A stretch of DNA of 64,000 nucleotides from RI-43 sp033764725 (GCA_033764725.1 JANRIR010000063.1:43966-107965); one strand, 5' to 3'. Shown: positions 25,587 through 34,928, counted from the stretch's first letter. Program-made: numbers and translations. Notes: generated from the letters alone by a model not told the origin.

Positions 25587-26651
25587 ATGATGGATCGACC
25601 GAGAGGTTTGGGTCGCGGCTTGTCGGCACTACTGGGCGAACCGGTGCGCACCGATGTTGCGCCCGGCGCCGCGAAGCCTGCGTCGCCCGCCTGGATTCCG
25701 CCGACCAGCCCGGTGGCGCAGCCGGCCCCCATGCCGGAAGCGCCGGCGGCCAATGTCGTCGAGCTGCCGACGGCCTTCACCCCGCCGCCCGCGTCGGCGC
25801 CGCCTCAATCTGAACCGTCGAACGTCGCGCCGATCGAGCCCGCGCCTGTCGCCGCGCCTGCGCCGACGGAGGAGGGGCCGCGCGGCCTCGCCATCGAGCT
25901 GATCCAGCGCAACCCGGCCCAGCCGCGCAAAACCTTCGACGAGGCGGAGCTCAACGAGCTCGCCGCCTCGATCCGCACCCGCGGCGTGCTGCAGCCGATC
26001 CTGGTGCGGCCCATCCCGGGCGGGCGGTACGAGATCGTCGCCGGCGAACGCCGCTGGCGCGCCGCCCAGCGGGCCGGCCTGCACCATATCCCCGCAGTGA
26101 TCCGCGAGCTTGATGAGGTCGAGGTCCTCGAGATCGCGATCATCGAGAATGTGCAGCGCGCCGACCTCAACCCCTTGGAAGAGGCTCAAGGCTATCAGGC
26201 GCTGATCGACCGCTTCGGCCGCACCCAGCAGGAGCTGGCCGACGTCGTCGGCAAGAGCCGGCCGCACATCGCCAACATGCTGCGCCTGTTGAGCCTGCCG
26301 CCCGACATCCAGGACATGGTGCGCGACGGCCGCCTGACCGCCGGCCACGCGCGCGCGATCCTCACCGCGCCCGATCCGATGGCGCTGGCGCTGCGGGCCA
26401 TCAAGGACGGTCTCAACGTGCGCGAGATCGAGCGTCTCGCCGCCAACGCCAAGGAATTACGCGACGGGCCGCGCGCGCCCTCCGCGTCGGAGAAAGACGC
26501 CGACACGCGCGAACTCGAACAGCGCATCTCGAACGCGATCGGACTGATGGTCACCATCACTGGGCGCGGGGAGGGCGGCGAAGTGCGCATCGCCTATAAA
26601 AAGCTCGAACAACTCGACGACATTGCGCGCCGGCTGAGCGGCGGCGCCTAA
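25587..26651 (+). CDS. parB: Chromosome partitioning protein ParB
   Basis: ParB is the CTP-dependent DNA clamp that loads at parS. The N-terminal RPRGLGRGLSALLGE is the ParA-contacting peptide. A Pro/Ala-rich linker (about 20-105) follows. The ParB/Sulfiredoxin domain has NPAQPRKTF and the CTP motif GERRWRAAQRAG, then ENVQRADLNPLEEAQGY, and the HTH has KSRPHIANMLRLLSLP. The C-terminal dimerisation part ends ARRLSGGA. It is 354 aa. ATG ATG at the start leaves a one-codon ambiguity. It converges with holA, the stops overlapping. Confidence 0.96.
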   Translation: MMDRPRGLGRGLSALLGEPVRTDVAPGAAKPASPAWIPPTSPVAQPAPMPEAPAANVVELPTAFTPPPASAPPQSEPSNVAPIEPAPVAAPAPTEEGPRGLAIELIQRNPAQPRKTFDEAELNELAASIRTRGVLQPILVRPIPGGRYEIVAGERRWRAAQRAGLHHIPAVIRELDEVEVLEIAIIENVQRADLNPLEEAQGYQALIDRFGRTQQELADVVGKSRPHIANMLRLLSLPPDIQDMVRDGRLTAGHARAILTAPDPMALALRAIKDGLNVREIERLAANAKELRDGPRAPSASEKDADTRELEQRISNAIGLMVTITGRGEGGEVRIAYKKLEQLDDIARRLSGGA

Positions 26652-27664
26652 GCGACAAGCCGCGCGACAGCGCGAAACGCGTCGGCGGCGACCAGATCCT
26701 GCGGCGCGCCTGATGTTTTCGCCGTGATCTCAGCACGCCACAGCGCAGCGACCGCCTGCGCCAGACGCGGCGCGGTCCACATCCGCACCTGCGCGGCGAA
26801 GGCGTCGCGCTCTTTCCAGAAGACAGGCGGCTTGAGTTGCGCTGCGGCCTCGGATGGCGTTGCGCCGCGATCCATCGCCTGGCGCGCCTCAAGCAAGCGC
26901 AGAACGCGGCGCTGCAGCGCCTTGATCGCCGACACGCCCGACAGCGCGTCGATCCGCGACAGACCCTCGAGCGCATCGCCGATCTTGCCCTGCAGCGCCG
27001 CGCGCGCGGCTTCGTCGAGTTCGGACTCGTCCGATCCCGCAACCGCCGCTTCGATGTCGGCGGGAGTCGCGGGGCCCTCGGCGCCATGCGCATAGGCGAC
27101 GAGCTTGTCGAGCTCCTGGCGCGCGACGCCGCGATCGCTGGGCAGGATATCGGCCAGAAGGCTCTGCGCTTCGGGGGTCAAAGCAAGGCCGGCGTCCTTC
27201 ACATATTGGCGCGCAAAGGCCGCGCGTTCGGCTTCGCTTTCCTCATAGAACGCGATGCAGGCCGCGTTCGCCGCTTTTTCGAATGCTTTCACCAGGCGTG
27301 AAGAGCCGCCGAGATCGCCGCCTTCGACGACCAGTGCGGCGGCGGCGCGGTCCAATTGTGCAAGCGCCGCGATCACCGTGTCGGCGTGCGCGTCGCTTTC
27401 GAGCCGCACCCAAACGACCCTTTCGCCGCCGAGCAAGGATTGCGCAACCATCGCGTCGGCCAGCGCCGCCTTGTCGCGCTTGAGATCGTCGTCGGCGAAG
27501 CGCGTCAGCGCGAACGGATCGTCGTCGCCGGACAAAGCCCGCCGCACCAGCGCCTTTGCGACATCCGCGGTCAGCGCGCGGTTCGGCCCGTAGAGCAGGG
27601 CGGCGTGCACGGTGGGATCGCCCTTGTCGATGTAGGCGCGCGCGGCGGCGCCGGTCAGCTTCAC
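26648..27664 (-). CDS. holA: DNA polymerase III delta subunit HolA
   Basis: HolA is the clamp-loader delta subunit that opens the beta clamp. The 338-residue sequence has the family pattern LLYGPNRALTADVAKALVRRAL at the N-terminus, PFALTRFADDDLKRDKAALADA, and the helical C-terminal collar with VRMWTAPRLAQAVAALWRAE. Its start overlaps the lptE stop, so leuS-lptE-holA reads as one leftward unit, a common arrangement. Confidence 0.92.
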   Translation of the reverse strand: MKLTGAAARAYIDKGDPTVHAALLYGPNRALTADVAKALVRRALSGDDDPFALTRFADDDLKRDKAALADAMVAQSLLGGERVVWVRLESDAHADTVIAALAQLDRAAAALVVEGGDLGGSSRLVKAFEKAANAACIAFYEESEAERAAFARQYVKDAGLALTPEAQSLLADILPSDRGVARQELDKLVAYAHGAEGPATPADIEAAVAGSDESELDEAARAALQGKIGDALEGLSRIDALSGVSAIKALQRRVLRLLEARQAMDRGATPSEAAAQLKPPVFWKERDAFAAQVRMWTAPRLAQAVAALWRAEITAKTSGAPQDLVAADAFRAVARLVA

Positions 27665-28155
27665 GAAGCGCGCTCGCTTGCGGCGAGCCGCAGGACAAGA
27701 TCGGAGCGGATGCGTTGCGCCAGCGTTTCAGCGGCGCGTTCGCGCGCGTCGTCTTGGGCAGCGATTTCACCGAAGGCGGCGGTCGGGATTTCGTACGACA
27801 CGACCGTGGTCGCCGTGCCTTGCACCGGCGCTGCGCCCGCGACGCCGGACAGCGCGTAGCGCGCGGTGAGGCGAAGGTCGGCGCGGGTGGCGGATTCGTC
27901 GGTCCGGATGCCGAGATTGGAGATCTCTTCGGTCAAGGTGATGTCGAGGCTCCGCTGCGGACCGTCGCCGGCGCCGATGCGCAGCACGCGATCGAGCTCC
28001 TGGCGCAGCGTGTGGCCGGCGCGTCCGGGGATCATGCCGATCTGCACCTGGCCGATGCCCGGCCCCGCGTCGGGCGCGGGTGGGGCGTAGAGCGGCTGAA
28101 ATCCGCACGCCGACGCGAACGCGGCGGCGATGACGGCGAACATCCGAGCGCGCAT
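27661..28155 (-). CDS. lptE: LPS assembly lipoprotein LptE
   Basis: LptE plugs the LptD barrel in LPS export. ATG 28155 gives MRARMFAVIAAAFASAC with a lipobox ending at Cys 17, followed by GFQPLYAP, the typical mature LptE start in alphaproteobacteria. The length is 164 aa. It lies between leuS and holA, a well-known order (leuS-lptE-holA). The sequence is otherwise weakly conserved, as usual for LptE. Confidence 0.88.
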   Translation of the reverse strand: MRARMFAVIAAAFASACGFQPLYAPPAPDAGPGIGQVQIGMIPGRAGHTLRQELDRVLRIGAGDGPQRSLDITLTEEISNLGIRTDESATRADLRLTARYALSGVAGAAPVQGTATTVVSYEIPTAAFGEIAAQDDARERAAETLAQRIRSDLVLRLAASERAS

Positions 28156-28171
28156 GCGGTCCTCTCCCGGC

Positions 28172-30784
28172 TCAGCCCGCGACGATATTGACGATCCGGT
28201 CGGGCACGACAATCACTTTGCGGACGGTGAGCCCGTCGAGAAACGCCGCGACCCCTGGATGCTCCAGGGCGGCGCCGCGCACGGCGCCTTCGTCTGCGCC
28301 TTTCGCGATGGAAATCTCCGCGCGGCGCTTGCCGTTGACCTGCACCGGCAGCGTGACGACGTCTTCATGCAGCAGGGCGGGGTCGGGCGACGGCCACGGC
28401 GCGGCGGCGACGAAGCCGGTTTGGCCCAGCGTTTCCCAGCATTCTTCCGCCAGGTGCGGCATTAACGGCGCAAGGATCTGCACGAACAGCCGCAGCGCTT
28501 CGCCCCGCGCCCATTGCGTGCCTGCGTCATTGGCGCCTTTAGCCTTGTCGATCTGGTTGGCGAGTTCGTAGCAGCGCGCGACCGTTCTGTTGAATCGGAA
28601 GCCTTCGATGTCGTCGGTCGCCGCCGCGAGCGTGCGGTGCGCAGCCTGGCGCAAAGCGAGCGCTGCGCCCTGGTTCGCTTCCGCCGGCGGCGTCTCGCTA
28701 GGCTGCGGAGCCGGCGCGCCGTGCGCCTCCACCAGCGACCAGACGCGCTGCACGAACCGCCACGCGCCCTTGACGCCGGCTTCCGTCCACTCGACGTCGC
28801 GCTCGGGCGGGCTGTCGCTCAGCACGAACCAGCGCGCGACGTCGGCGCCGAAATCCGAAACGAACGCATCCAGATCGACGACGTTCTTTTTCGATTTCGA
28901 CATCTTTTCGATGGCGCCGACGATAACCGGTGCGCGCGTCGCCGTTTCGATGACGCCGTCGGCTGTATGCTCGACGTCTTCCGGCAACAGCCAGGCGCCG
29001 CTCTGCGCTTTATATGTCTCGTGAACCACCATGCCTTGCGTGAACAGCGAGGCGAACGGCTCGCCGCTCTTCAAATCGAGGAAGCCGCAATCGCGCATCG
29101 CGCGTGTGAAGAAGCGCGAATACAGAAGGTGCAGCACGGCGTGCTCGACGCCGCCGATATATTGATCGACCGGCAGCCAGTATTTCGCCAGCTTCTTGTC
29201 GAATGGCTTTGTCTCGTTGTGCGGGTCGGTGAAGCGCGCGAAATACCACGAGCTGTCGACGAAGGTGTCGAGCGTGTCGGTCTCGCGCTCCGCCTTGGCG
29301 CCGCATTGCGGGCAGGCGACATGCTTCCACGTCGGATGCCGCGCCAACGGATTGCCCGGCGCGTCGAACGTCACGTCCTCCGGCAGGCGCACCGGCAAAT
29401 CCTTCTCCGGCACGCCGACGACGCCGCATCCCTTGCAATGAATGATCGGGATCGGGCAGCCCCAATAGCGTTGCCGCGACACGCCCCAATCCCGCAGGCG
29501 ATATTGCGTGGTCGCTTCGCCTTTGCCGAGCGCGGCCATCTTGGCGATGGCGGCGGCTTTTGCGTCCTCGATCGACAATCCGTCGAGAAAGCCGGAATTA
29601 AAGATCGCGCCGTCGCCCGTATAGGCCTCGTCAAGGATCTGGAACGTGCGGGGGTCCGCATGCGGCGGCAGCACGACGGGCGTCACGTCCAGCTTATACT
29701 TGCGCGCAAAATCGAGGTCCCGCTGATCGTGCGCGGGACAGCCGAAGATGGCGCCTGCGCCATAGCCCATCAGCACGAAGTTCGCGACCCAGACCGGCAG
29801 CCGCTTGCCGCGGATGAAGGGGTGATTGACGAACAACCCCGTATTCACCCCGCGCTTTTCGGCCTTCTCGATATCGGCCTCGGAAGTGCCGAGGCGCGCG
29901 ACTTCGGCGCGGAAGGCGGCGATCTTCTTGTTCTGCTCGGCGAGTACGATCGCCATCGGATGATCGGGCGAGAGCGCCACGAAGCTTGCGCCGAACAAGG
30001 TGTCGGGGCGCGTTGTGAACACTTCGATCCCGCGCCGCTTGAAGCCAGCCGGCGGCTGCTGATCCTTCGGAAACCCGAACCGAAAGCGCAAGCCTTCCGA
30101 GCGGCCGATCCAATTCGCCTGCATGAGCCGCACTTTGTCGGGCCACTTCTCAAGCTTTGCGATCGCGTCGAGGAGGTCGTCGGCGTAGGCGGTGACGCGA
30201 AACACCCATTGATCGAGTTCGCGCGTCTCCACGGCTGCGCCGGAGCGCCAGCCCTTGCCGTCGACCACCTGTTCGTTGGCCAGCACGGTCTGATCGACGG
30301 GGTCCCAATTCACTTTCTGTTTGCGGCGCGCGACCAGGCCATGTTTCCAGAACGCCAGAAACATCGCCTGCTGATGCTTGTAATAGGCGGGATCGCAGGT
30401 CGCGATCTCGCGGCTCCAATCGATCGCAAGGCCCAACAGCTTGAGCTGGCCCTTCATGGTTTCGATGTTCGCCGCGGTCCATGCGCCAGGATGGGCGCCG
30501 CGCTCCATCGCGGCGTTCTCGGCCGGCAGGCCGAACGCATCCCATCCCATCGGATGCAGAACATTGTAGCCTTGGGCGCGGCGAAACCGGGCGATGACGT
30601 CGCCCATCGTGTAATTGCGCGAATGCCCGACATGGATGCGCCCCGAAGGGTAGGGGAACATCTCGAGGATGTAGGCTTTCGGCTGGTCCTTGGCGGCGTC
30701 CGGCGCGCGTGCGCGGAACAGTGCTGCGTCTTCCCAGCGCGCGCGCCATTTCGGTTCGACGTCTTTGTGATTGTAGCGGGCCAT
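28172..30784 (-). CDS. leuS: Leucyl-tRNA synthetase
   Basis: This is a class I synthetase charging tRNA-Leu. The HIGH motif is FPYPSGRIHVGHSRNYTMGD, and KMSKS is EKMSKSKKNVVDLDAFV. The editing CP1 domain (about 230-430) includes VFTTRPDTLFGASFVALSPDHP. Cys pairs in HCKGCGVVGV and CPQCGAK suggest a zinc site. The C-terminal part ends RKVIVVPDRIVNIVAG. It is 870 aa, full length. It is the upstream member of leuS-lptE-holA. Confidence 0.98.
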   Translation of the reverse strand: MARYNHKDVEPKWRARWEDAALFRARAPDAAKDQPKAYILEMFPYPSGRIHVGHSRNYTMGDVIARFRRAQGYNVLHPMGWDAFGLPAENAAMERGAHPGAWTAANIETMKGQLKLLGLAIDWSREIATCDPAYYKHQQAMFLAFWKHGLVARRKQKVNWDPVDQTVLANEQVVDGKGWRSGAAVETRELDQWVFRVTAYADDLLDAIAKLEKWPDKVRLMQANWIGRSEGLRFRFGFPKDQQPPAGFKRRGIEVFTTRPDTLFGASFVALSPDHPMAIVLAEQNKKIAAFRAEVARLGTSEADIEKAEKRGVNTGLFVNHPFIRGKRLPVWVANFVLMGYGAGAIFGCPAHDQRDLDFARKYKLDVTPVVLPPHADPRTFQILDEAYTGDGAIFNSGFLDGLSIEDAKAAAIAKMAALGKGEATTQYRLRDWGVSRQRYWGCPIPIIHCKGCGVVGVPEKDLPVRLPEDVTFDAPGNPLARHPTWKHVACPQCGAKAERETDTLDTFVDSSWYFARFTDPHNETKPFDKKLAKYWLPVDQYIGGVEHAVLHLLYSRFFTRAMRDCGFLDLKSGEPFASLFTQGMVVHETYKAQSGAWLLPEDVEHTADGVIETATRAPVIVGAIEKMSKSKKNVVDLDAFVSDFGADVARWFVLSDSPPERDVEWTEAGVKGAWRFVQRVWSLVEAHGAPAPQPSETPPAEANQGAALALRQAAHRTLAAATDDIEGFRFNRTVARCYELANQIDKAKGANDAGTQWARGEALRLFVQILAPLMPHLAEECWETLGQTGFVAAAPWPSPDPALLHEDVVTLPVQVNGKRRAEISIAKGADEGAVRGAALEHPGVAAFLDGLTVRKVIVVPDRIVNIVAG

Positions 30785-30850
30785 CGTCTTGGTCTCTCTG
30801 CGTCGGCTTGCTTGTTGCGCATCCGCCGGCCGCCGAGAAGCAGCCCGCGT

Positions 30851-31345
30851 CTAGTTCCGCAAGGTGCTAAGTCGCAGTTCGCGGGCGCGGCGCAGGATCG
30901 AGTTTTCGATTTGCAGCGCGGTGTCGGGCGACACCGCGGCATCGACCCAGCCGCCGCCGGCGTCGCGCGTCTGACGGAAGATCGAGACGTTCACGGCGTC
31001 GGCCCGCAGGCGGGTGTCGAGAATATAGACGGTCGCCTTGAAGCGCTCGGCCGGGCGCGCCGGATCGACATACCAATCGGTGACGATGACGCCGCCGAAC
31101 GGGTCCTCGGACGCAAGCGGCATGAAGCGGATGGTGTCCAGCGAGGCGCGCCACAGGAAGGCGTTGACGCCGATGCCGGCGTCGGCCGCCGCGCGCTCGT
31201 CCCGGTCATCGCCGCCGAAGCCGAGAAACCCGCCGCCGTCGCGCTCCGGGGAGGGCTCGTCCCCGGAGGACGCGCACGACGGCAGTGCGCCCATCGCGGT
31301 CAGCGCCAGCGCCGCGGTCAGCCAAGTGCGCGCGCGTCGGTCCAT
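30851..31345 (-). CDS. DUF3576 domain lipoprotein
   Basis: ATG 31345 gives MDRRARTWLTAALALTAMG, then ALPSCASS with a probable lipobox (LPSC). The 164-residue protein contains GIGVNAFLWRASLDTIRFMPL and DPFGGVIVTDWYVDP, which I recognise as DUF3576. It is widespread in alphaproteobacteria next to leuS; function is unknown, and the outer-membrane location is inferred from the signal. The preceding open frame up to 31498 lacks coding character. Confidence 0.85.
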   Translation of the reverse strand: MDRRARTWLTAALALTAMGALPSCASSGDEPSPERDGGGFLGFGGDDRDERAAADAGIGVNAFLWRASLDTIRFMPLASEDPFGGVIVTDWYVDPARPAERFKATVYILDTRLRADAVNVSIFRQTRDAGGGWVDAAVSPDTALQIENSILRRARELRLSTLRN

Positions 31346-31578
31346 ACGTGAAGCCTCCGGGAATCCACCGCGCCGCGGCGCGGGGTGCGTGTTCTGCAAT
31401 GGTTTTCGCGGGCTGTATAGCATGGCGTTGCAGGCCGAATAGGGGCGGGCGAAGCGCCAAAGTCGTGGCGTTCGGGCCACGCTGCGGCCCCAATTCAACC
31501 ACGGGAGAGGAATTCTTTACTGACCTGGGCGCGAGACTCGCTTACATCAGAGAGGAGCGGCCTGGGGAAGGCCGCGGG

Positions 31579-32031
31579 GTGGTCGCTGTGTTTGTACGGA
31601 ACGCCATGCTGGTTGTGGGTGTCGCCCTCGCGGCGACGTCCATTTCCGTGCGCCCTGCCGCCGCGCAAGAAACGGTGGCCGAGCGCGACGCCATGCGCGC
31701 CGAGACGCCCTGGTACGAGCGGTTCACGTCGTCGGCAGGGCCGACTCAGGGCCTCAGCGGCCTCGGCCCGGCGCTCGAGCGGGGCGCCCCCGCCTGGTCG
31801 CCCTCCAATCGTTGGGGCATCACCGTCGATCTGCGCGATGGCGCCCGCCGTTTGGAGCGTACGCCCTCGCAGAGCGAAACCTCGGTCGGCGCCTTCTACC
31901 AGTTTACCCCACGCGTGCGCGTCGGCGGCCAGGTGAGCGTGGCGGAACAGCCGCAAAACTCGCCCAATCGTCGCGATGAGGGCGAACATCCGAACGCCGG
32001 CGTCCGGCTGGAATCCGCGTTCCGCTTCTAG
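31579..32031 (+). CDS. ntrZ: NtrZ-family periplasmic regulatory protein
   Basis: This is a small secreted protein with a signal peptide (VRNAMLVVGVALAATSIS, cleavage likely after RPAAA). The mature part carries PWYERFTSSAG, RWGITVDLRDG and VGAFYQFTPRVRVGGQVS, which fit the NtrZ family as I remember it. In Caulobacter NtrZ is a periplasmic inhibitor of the NtrY/NtrX two-component system and, to my recollection, lies between parB and cenR, the same neighbourhood as here. GTG 31579 has GGGGAAGG about 8 bases upstream; GTG 31588 and ATG 31606 are alternatives. Confidence 0.78.
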   Translation: MVAVFVRNAMLVVGVALAATSISVRPAAAQETVAERDAMRAETPWYERFTSSAGPTQGLSGLGPALERGAPAWSPSNRWGITVDLRDGARRLERTPSQSETSVGAFYQFTPRVRVGGQVSVAEQPQNSPNRRDEGEHPNAGVRLESAFRF

Positions 32032-32603
32032 GAAGCGCCGAACAGGTCGATGCCGGCCATGCCGGCGAACCCGCGCAGCCGACGCATTTCGCCCATCGTC
32101 ACGCCGCCCAGAGCCAGCGTCGCCGCGAGCCTTCCCGAGCGCGCCCACCGCGCCGCACGGACAAGCCCGATCGCTGCGCCCGATCTCGGGCTGCGCGTGG
32201 GAAAAACCGGCGACAGGAGAACAGCGTCAGCGTCACGCGCCCGGCGGATCGCCTGCGGGCTGTGGGCGGCGGCTGTGACGATCCAGCGCGGGTGGCGGCG
32301 CTTGATCGCTGCGGCGCGGCGGGCGTCGCGTTCCGGCAGGTGCACGCCGTCGGCGCCGACCTGCGCCGCCAGCCAGACATCCGCGCCGATTAGGAAAATC
32401 ACCCCGCGGCGGCGCGTCGCGCGGCGCAGCGCCCATGCGACAGCGACCCTATCTGGAGCGCCAAAGGGGCGGTATGTCAGCGCGGCGCCGCGCGGCAGCC
32501 GCGCCGCCAGCGCCGCCGGATCGCGCGTGCGGCCGGGCTCCGTCATCGCCATAAGGCAGGGGCTCGACCCGGCGCCGGCGGCCTTGCGCAGCCGTTTCGC
32601 CAT
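32028..32603 (-). CDS. Thiamine phosphate synthase-like protein (ThiE/TenI fold)
   Basis: This 191-residue TIM-barrel protein resembles ThiE/TenI: MTEPGRTRDPAALAARLPRG, LIGADVWLAAQVGADGVHLPE (the usual GADGVHLG motif with E for G), TAAAHSPQAIRRARDADAVLLSPVFPT, and LALGGVT. The pyrophosphate-binding residues appear only partly conserved, so real ThiE activity is uncertain. ATG 32603 is chosen; the ATG at 32621 would overlap the divergent yggS start. The stop overlaps the ntrZ stop (convergent). Confidence 0.8.
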   Translation of the reverse strand: MAKRLRKAAGAGSSPCLMAMTEPGRTRDPAALAARLPRGAALTYRPFGAPDRVAVAWALRRATRRRGVIFLIGADVWLAAQVGADGVHLPERDARRAAAIKRRHPRWIVTAAAHSPQAIRRARDADAVLLSPVFPTRSPRSGAAIGLVRAARWARSGRLAATLALGGVTMGEMRRLRGFAGMAGIDLFGAS

Positions 32604-32619
32604 CGCCAGGAGCCGCCGC

Positions 32620-33312
32620 ATGGCCGCCGCATCGCCCAAGCCAGACCCTTTCGATCCCATCGCCGCGCGCGCCGCGATCCTCGACCGGATCGCTGCGGCC
32701 GCGACGCGCCACGGCCGCACGGCCGCCGATGTCGCCCTGACGGCGGTGTCTAAGCAGCAGCCGATCGGGCGAGTCGAGGCCGTGCTCGCCGCAGGGCAGC
32801 GCCAATTCGGCGAAAACCGCGTGCAGGAGGCGCAAGCCCGCTGGACGCCGCTGCGCGACCGCTATCCGGATCTGCACCTGCGGCTGATCGGGTCGCTGCA
32901 GACCAACAAAGCCAAGGACGCGGCGGGCTTCTTCGATGCGATCGAATCGCTCGACCGCGAGAAGCTGGCGGCCGCCCTGGCCGACGCGGCGGCGAGCCTG
33001 GGGCGCTGTCCCGACATCCTGATCCAGGTGAACACCGGCGAGGAGCCGCAGAAAGGCGGCGTGGCGCCCCACGAGGCCGATCGGCTGATCCAGGCGGCGC
33101 AGCGCACATACGGCTTGCCGGTGCGCGGCCTGATGTGCATTCCGCCGGCAGACGAAGAACCGGCGATGCATTTTGCGCTGTTGGCCAAGATCGCGGCGCG
33201 CAACGGCCTGACGACGCTGAGCATGGGGATGAGCGACGACTTCGAAACCGCCATCGCTTTCGGCGCGACCATGGTGCGCGTCGGCTCGGCCCTGTTCGGC
33301 CCGCGCAGCTAG
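32620..33312 (+). CDS. yggS: YggS family PLP homeostasis protein
   Basis: YggS (PLPBP) binds pyridoxal phosphate and maintains vitamin B6 pools. The PLP lysine is in LTAVSKQQPI, the Asn/Arg stretch is FGENRVQEA, and LRLIGSLQTNKAKDA, LIQVNTGEEPQKGG and TLSMGMSDDFETAIAFGATMVRVGSALFG are all typical. It is 230 aa. Its start lies 16 bases from the divergent ThiE-like start, so their promoters must overlap each other's coding ends. Confidence 0.95.
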   Translation: MAAASPKPDPFDPIAARAAILDRIAAAATRHGRTAADVALTAVSKQQPIGRVEAVLAAGQRQFGENRVQEAQARWTPLRDRYPDLHLRLIGSLQTNKAKDAAGFFDAIESLDREKLAAALADAAASLGRCPDILIQVNTGEEPQKGGVAPHEADRLIQAAQRTYGLPVRGLMCIPPADEEPAMHFALLAKIAARNGLTTLSMGMSDDFETAIAFGATMVRVGSALFGPRS

Positions 33313-33379
33313 CGCTTGCGCGCGGGCGAACGATCGGGCCTCATGACCAAGGCGAACCATAGGGAAGACGACCGGCGCG

Positions 33380-34072
33380 ATGGCTCAACGCAAGCAGACC
33401 ATCCTGATCATCGATGACGACGCCGATCTGCGCGCGGTGCTGATCGAGCAGTTCGACATGGAGGACGGCTTCGCCGCGCAAGGCGCCGCATCGGTGGAGG
33501 AGGGGCTCGCCCTGGCGCATGCTGTCAAGCCGACCGCCATCCTGCTCGATGTGCATCTGCCTGACGGCGACGGGTTCACGGCGTGCAAAGCGCTGCGCGA
33601 CGGCGGCGTGCGCGCGCCGATCATCATGCTGACGGGCGCGGCGCGCGAAGAGGAAGATCAGATCGCGGGGCTCGAAGCCGGCGCGAACGATTATGTTTTG
33701 AAGCCGTTCAAATTCTCTGTGCTGCTGGCGCGGCTGAAGGCGCATCTGCGCAGCCACGAGGCGAGCGAAGACGCGACGTTTCAAATCGGGCCTTACGAAT
33801 TCAAGCCGGCGATGAAGGTGCTCGTCGATTCCAAGCAGAAGAAAATTCGCTTGACCGACAAAGAAACCAGCATCCTGCGCTATCTCTATCGCTCGGGGCT
33901 GAAGCCCGTGCCGCGCGATGAATTGCTGCGCGAGGTGTGGGGCTACAACGCCAACGTCACCACGCACACGCTGGAGACGCACGTCTATCGCCTTCGCCAA
34001 AAGATCGAGCCGGATTCGCAGGCGCCGAGCCTCTTGATCACCGAAACCGGCGGCTATCGTCTGCAGGTATAG
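33380..34072 (+). CDS. cenR: OmpR-family response regulator, CenR-like
   Basis: The receiver domain (residues about 8-120) has the acidic pair IIDDDAD, the phospho-acceptor Asp in ILLDVHLPDGDG, the Thr in MLTGAA and the Lys in VLKPF. A winged-helix OmpR/PhoB domain follows (LTDKETSILRYLY, ELLREVWGYNANVTTHTLETHVYRLRQKI). No histidine kinase is adjacent, so it is an orphan. In Caulobacter the essential envelope regulator CenR is an orphan OmpR-type regulator a few genes from parB and ntrZ, which matches here; the name is inferred from that synteny. Confidence 0.82.
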   Translation: MAQRKQTILIIDDDADLRAVLIEQFDMEDGFAAQGAASVEEGLALAHAVKPTAILLDVHLPDGDGFTACKALRDGGVRAPIIMLTGAAREEEDQIAGLEAGANDYVLKPFKFSVLLARLKAHLRSHEASEDATFQIGPYEFKPAMKVLVDSKQKKIRLTDKETSILRYLYRSGLKPVPRDELLREVWGYNANVTTHTLETHVYRLRQKIEPDSQAPSLLITETGGYRLQV

Positions 34073-34085
34073 CCGCGCGCGGCGC

Positions 34086-34880
34086 CTAGAGCTTAAAGCC
34101 TGCTACCACCGGCACGTGATCGCTCGGCTTCTCCCAGCTGCGGCAAGGCACGTGAATTCGGAACCCTTTCGCCTGCGATGCGGGCGCAAGATCGGCGCTG
34201 GCCCAGATGTGATCGAGCCGGCGGCCGCGATTGTTCGCCGTCCAGTCCGGGCTGCGATAGCTCCACCACGAAAACAGTTTCTCCGGATCCGGCCTGTGGG
34301 CGCGTGCGAGATCGACGAAGCCGCCATCCTTGATGATGGCCTTCATCGCGTCTGTCTCCACTGGCGTGTGCGACACCACGTCGAGCAATTGCTTGTGGCT
34401 CCACACGTCATGTTCGCCTGGCGCGACGTTGAGATCGCCCACGATCACCAGCGGCCCCTTGCCCTTGCGCGCTTTGTATTCCTTGCGCATGCGCGCAAGC
34501 ACATCGAGTTTGTGCGCGAATTTCGGATTGACTTCCGGATCGGGAATGTCGGCGCCGGCGGGCACATAGAGATTATGCACTTCAATGCCGTCGACCTTGA
34601 TCGCGGCCGCGCGCGCTTCGCCATGTCGGCAGAGGTCCGGCGCGTCGACCGGCTCGATTTTCACCTTCGACACGAAGGCGACGCCGTGCCAGCCCTTCTG
34701 CCCGACGACATGCATGTGCTTGTAGCCGACCTCCGCAAAGGCGGAGGAGGGGAACTCGCCATTGCGGCACTTGATCTCCTGCAGACACAGGACGTGCGGC
34801 TTCTCTTGCACAAGAAAGCGCGCGACCGAGGCGGCGCGCAGCCGCACCGAATTGATGTTCCAGGTCGCGATTTTGAGCAT
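34086..34880 (-). CDS. xthA: Exodeoxyribonuclease III (AP endonuclease)
   Basis: This enzyme acts in base-excision repair on AP sites. ATG 34880 gives MLKIATWNINSVRLR. Conserved motifs are LCLQEIKC (metal Glu), VIVGDLNVAP (Asp/Asn), RGRRLDHIWAS and SDHVPVVAGF (catalytic Asp-His). The length of 264 aa is normal. The frame runs on to 34970 only across the adjacent terminator, so the later ATG is right. It lies downstream of lolA but behind a terminator. Confidence 0.95.
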   Translation of the reverse strand: MLKIATWNINSVRLRAASVARFLVQEKPHVLCLQEIKCRNGEFPSSAFAEVGYKHMHVVGQKGWHGVAFVSKVKIEPVDAPDLCRHGEARAAAIKVDGIEVHNLYVPAGADIPDPEVNPKFAHKLDVLARMRKEYKARKGKGPLVIVGDLNVAPGEHDVWSHKQLLDVVSHTPVETDAMKAIIKDGGFVDLARAHRPDPEKLFSWWSYRSPDWTANNRGRRLDHIWASADLAPASQAKGFRIHVPCRSWEKPSDHVPVVAGFKL

Positions 34881-34928
34881 GGCGACTAGGTGGCGCGCGC
34901 CGGCGGCGGTGTCGAGCCGCGGCAAAAC

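Noticed and set aside
28514..31351. 945-codon plus-strand open frame opposite leuS and DUF3576
   Set aside because: Mirror frame of leuS with no domain or signal; leuS is unambiguous on the other strand.
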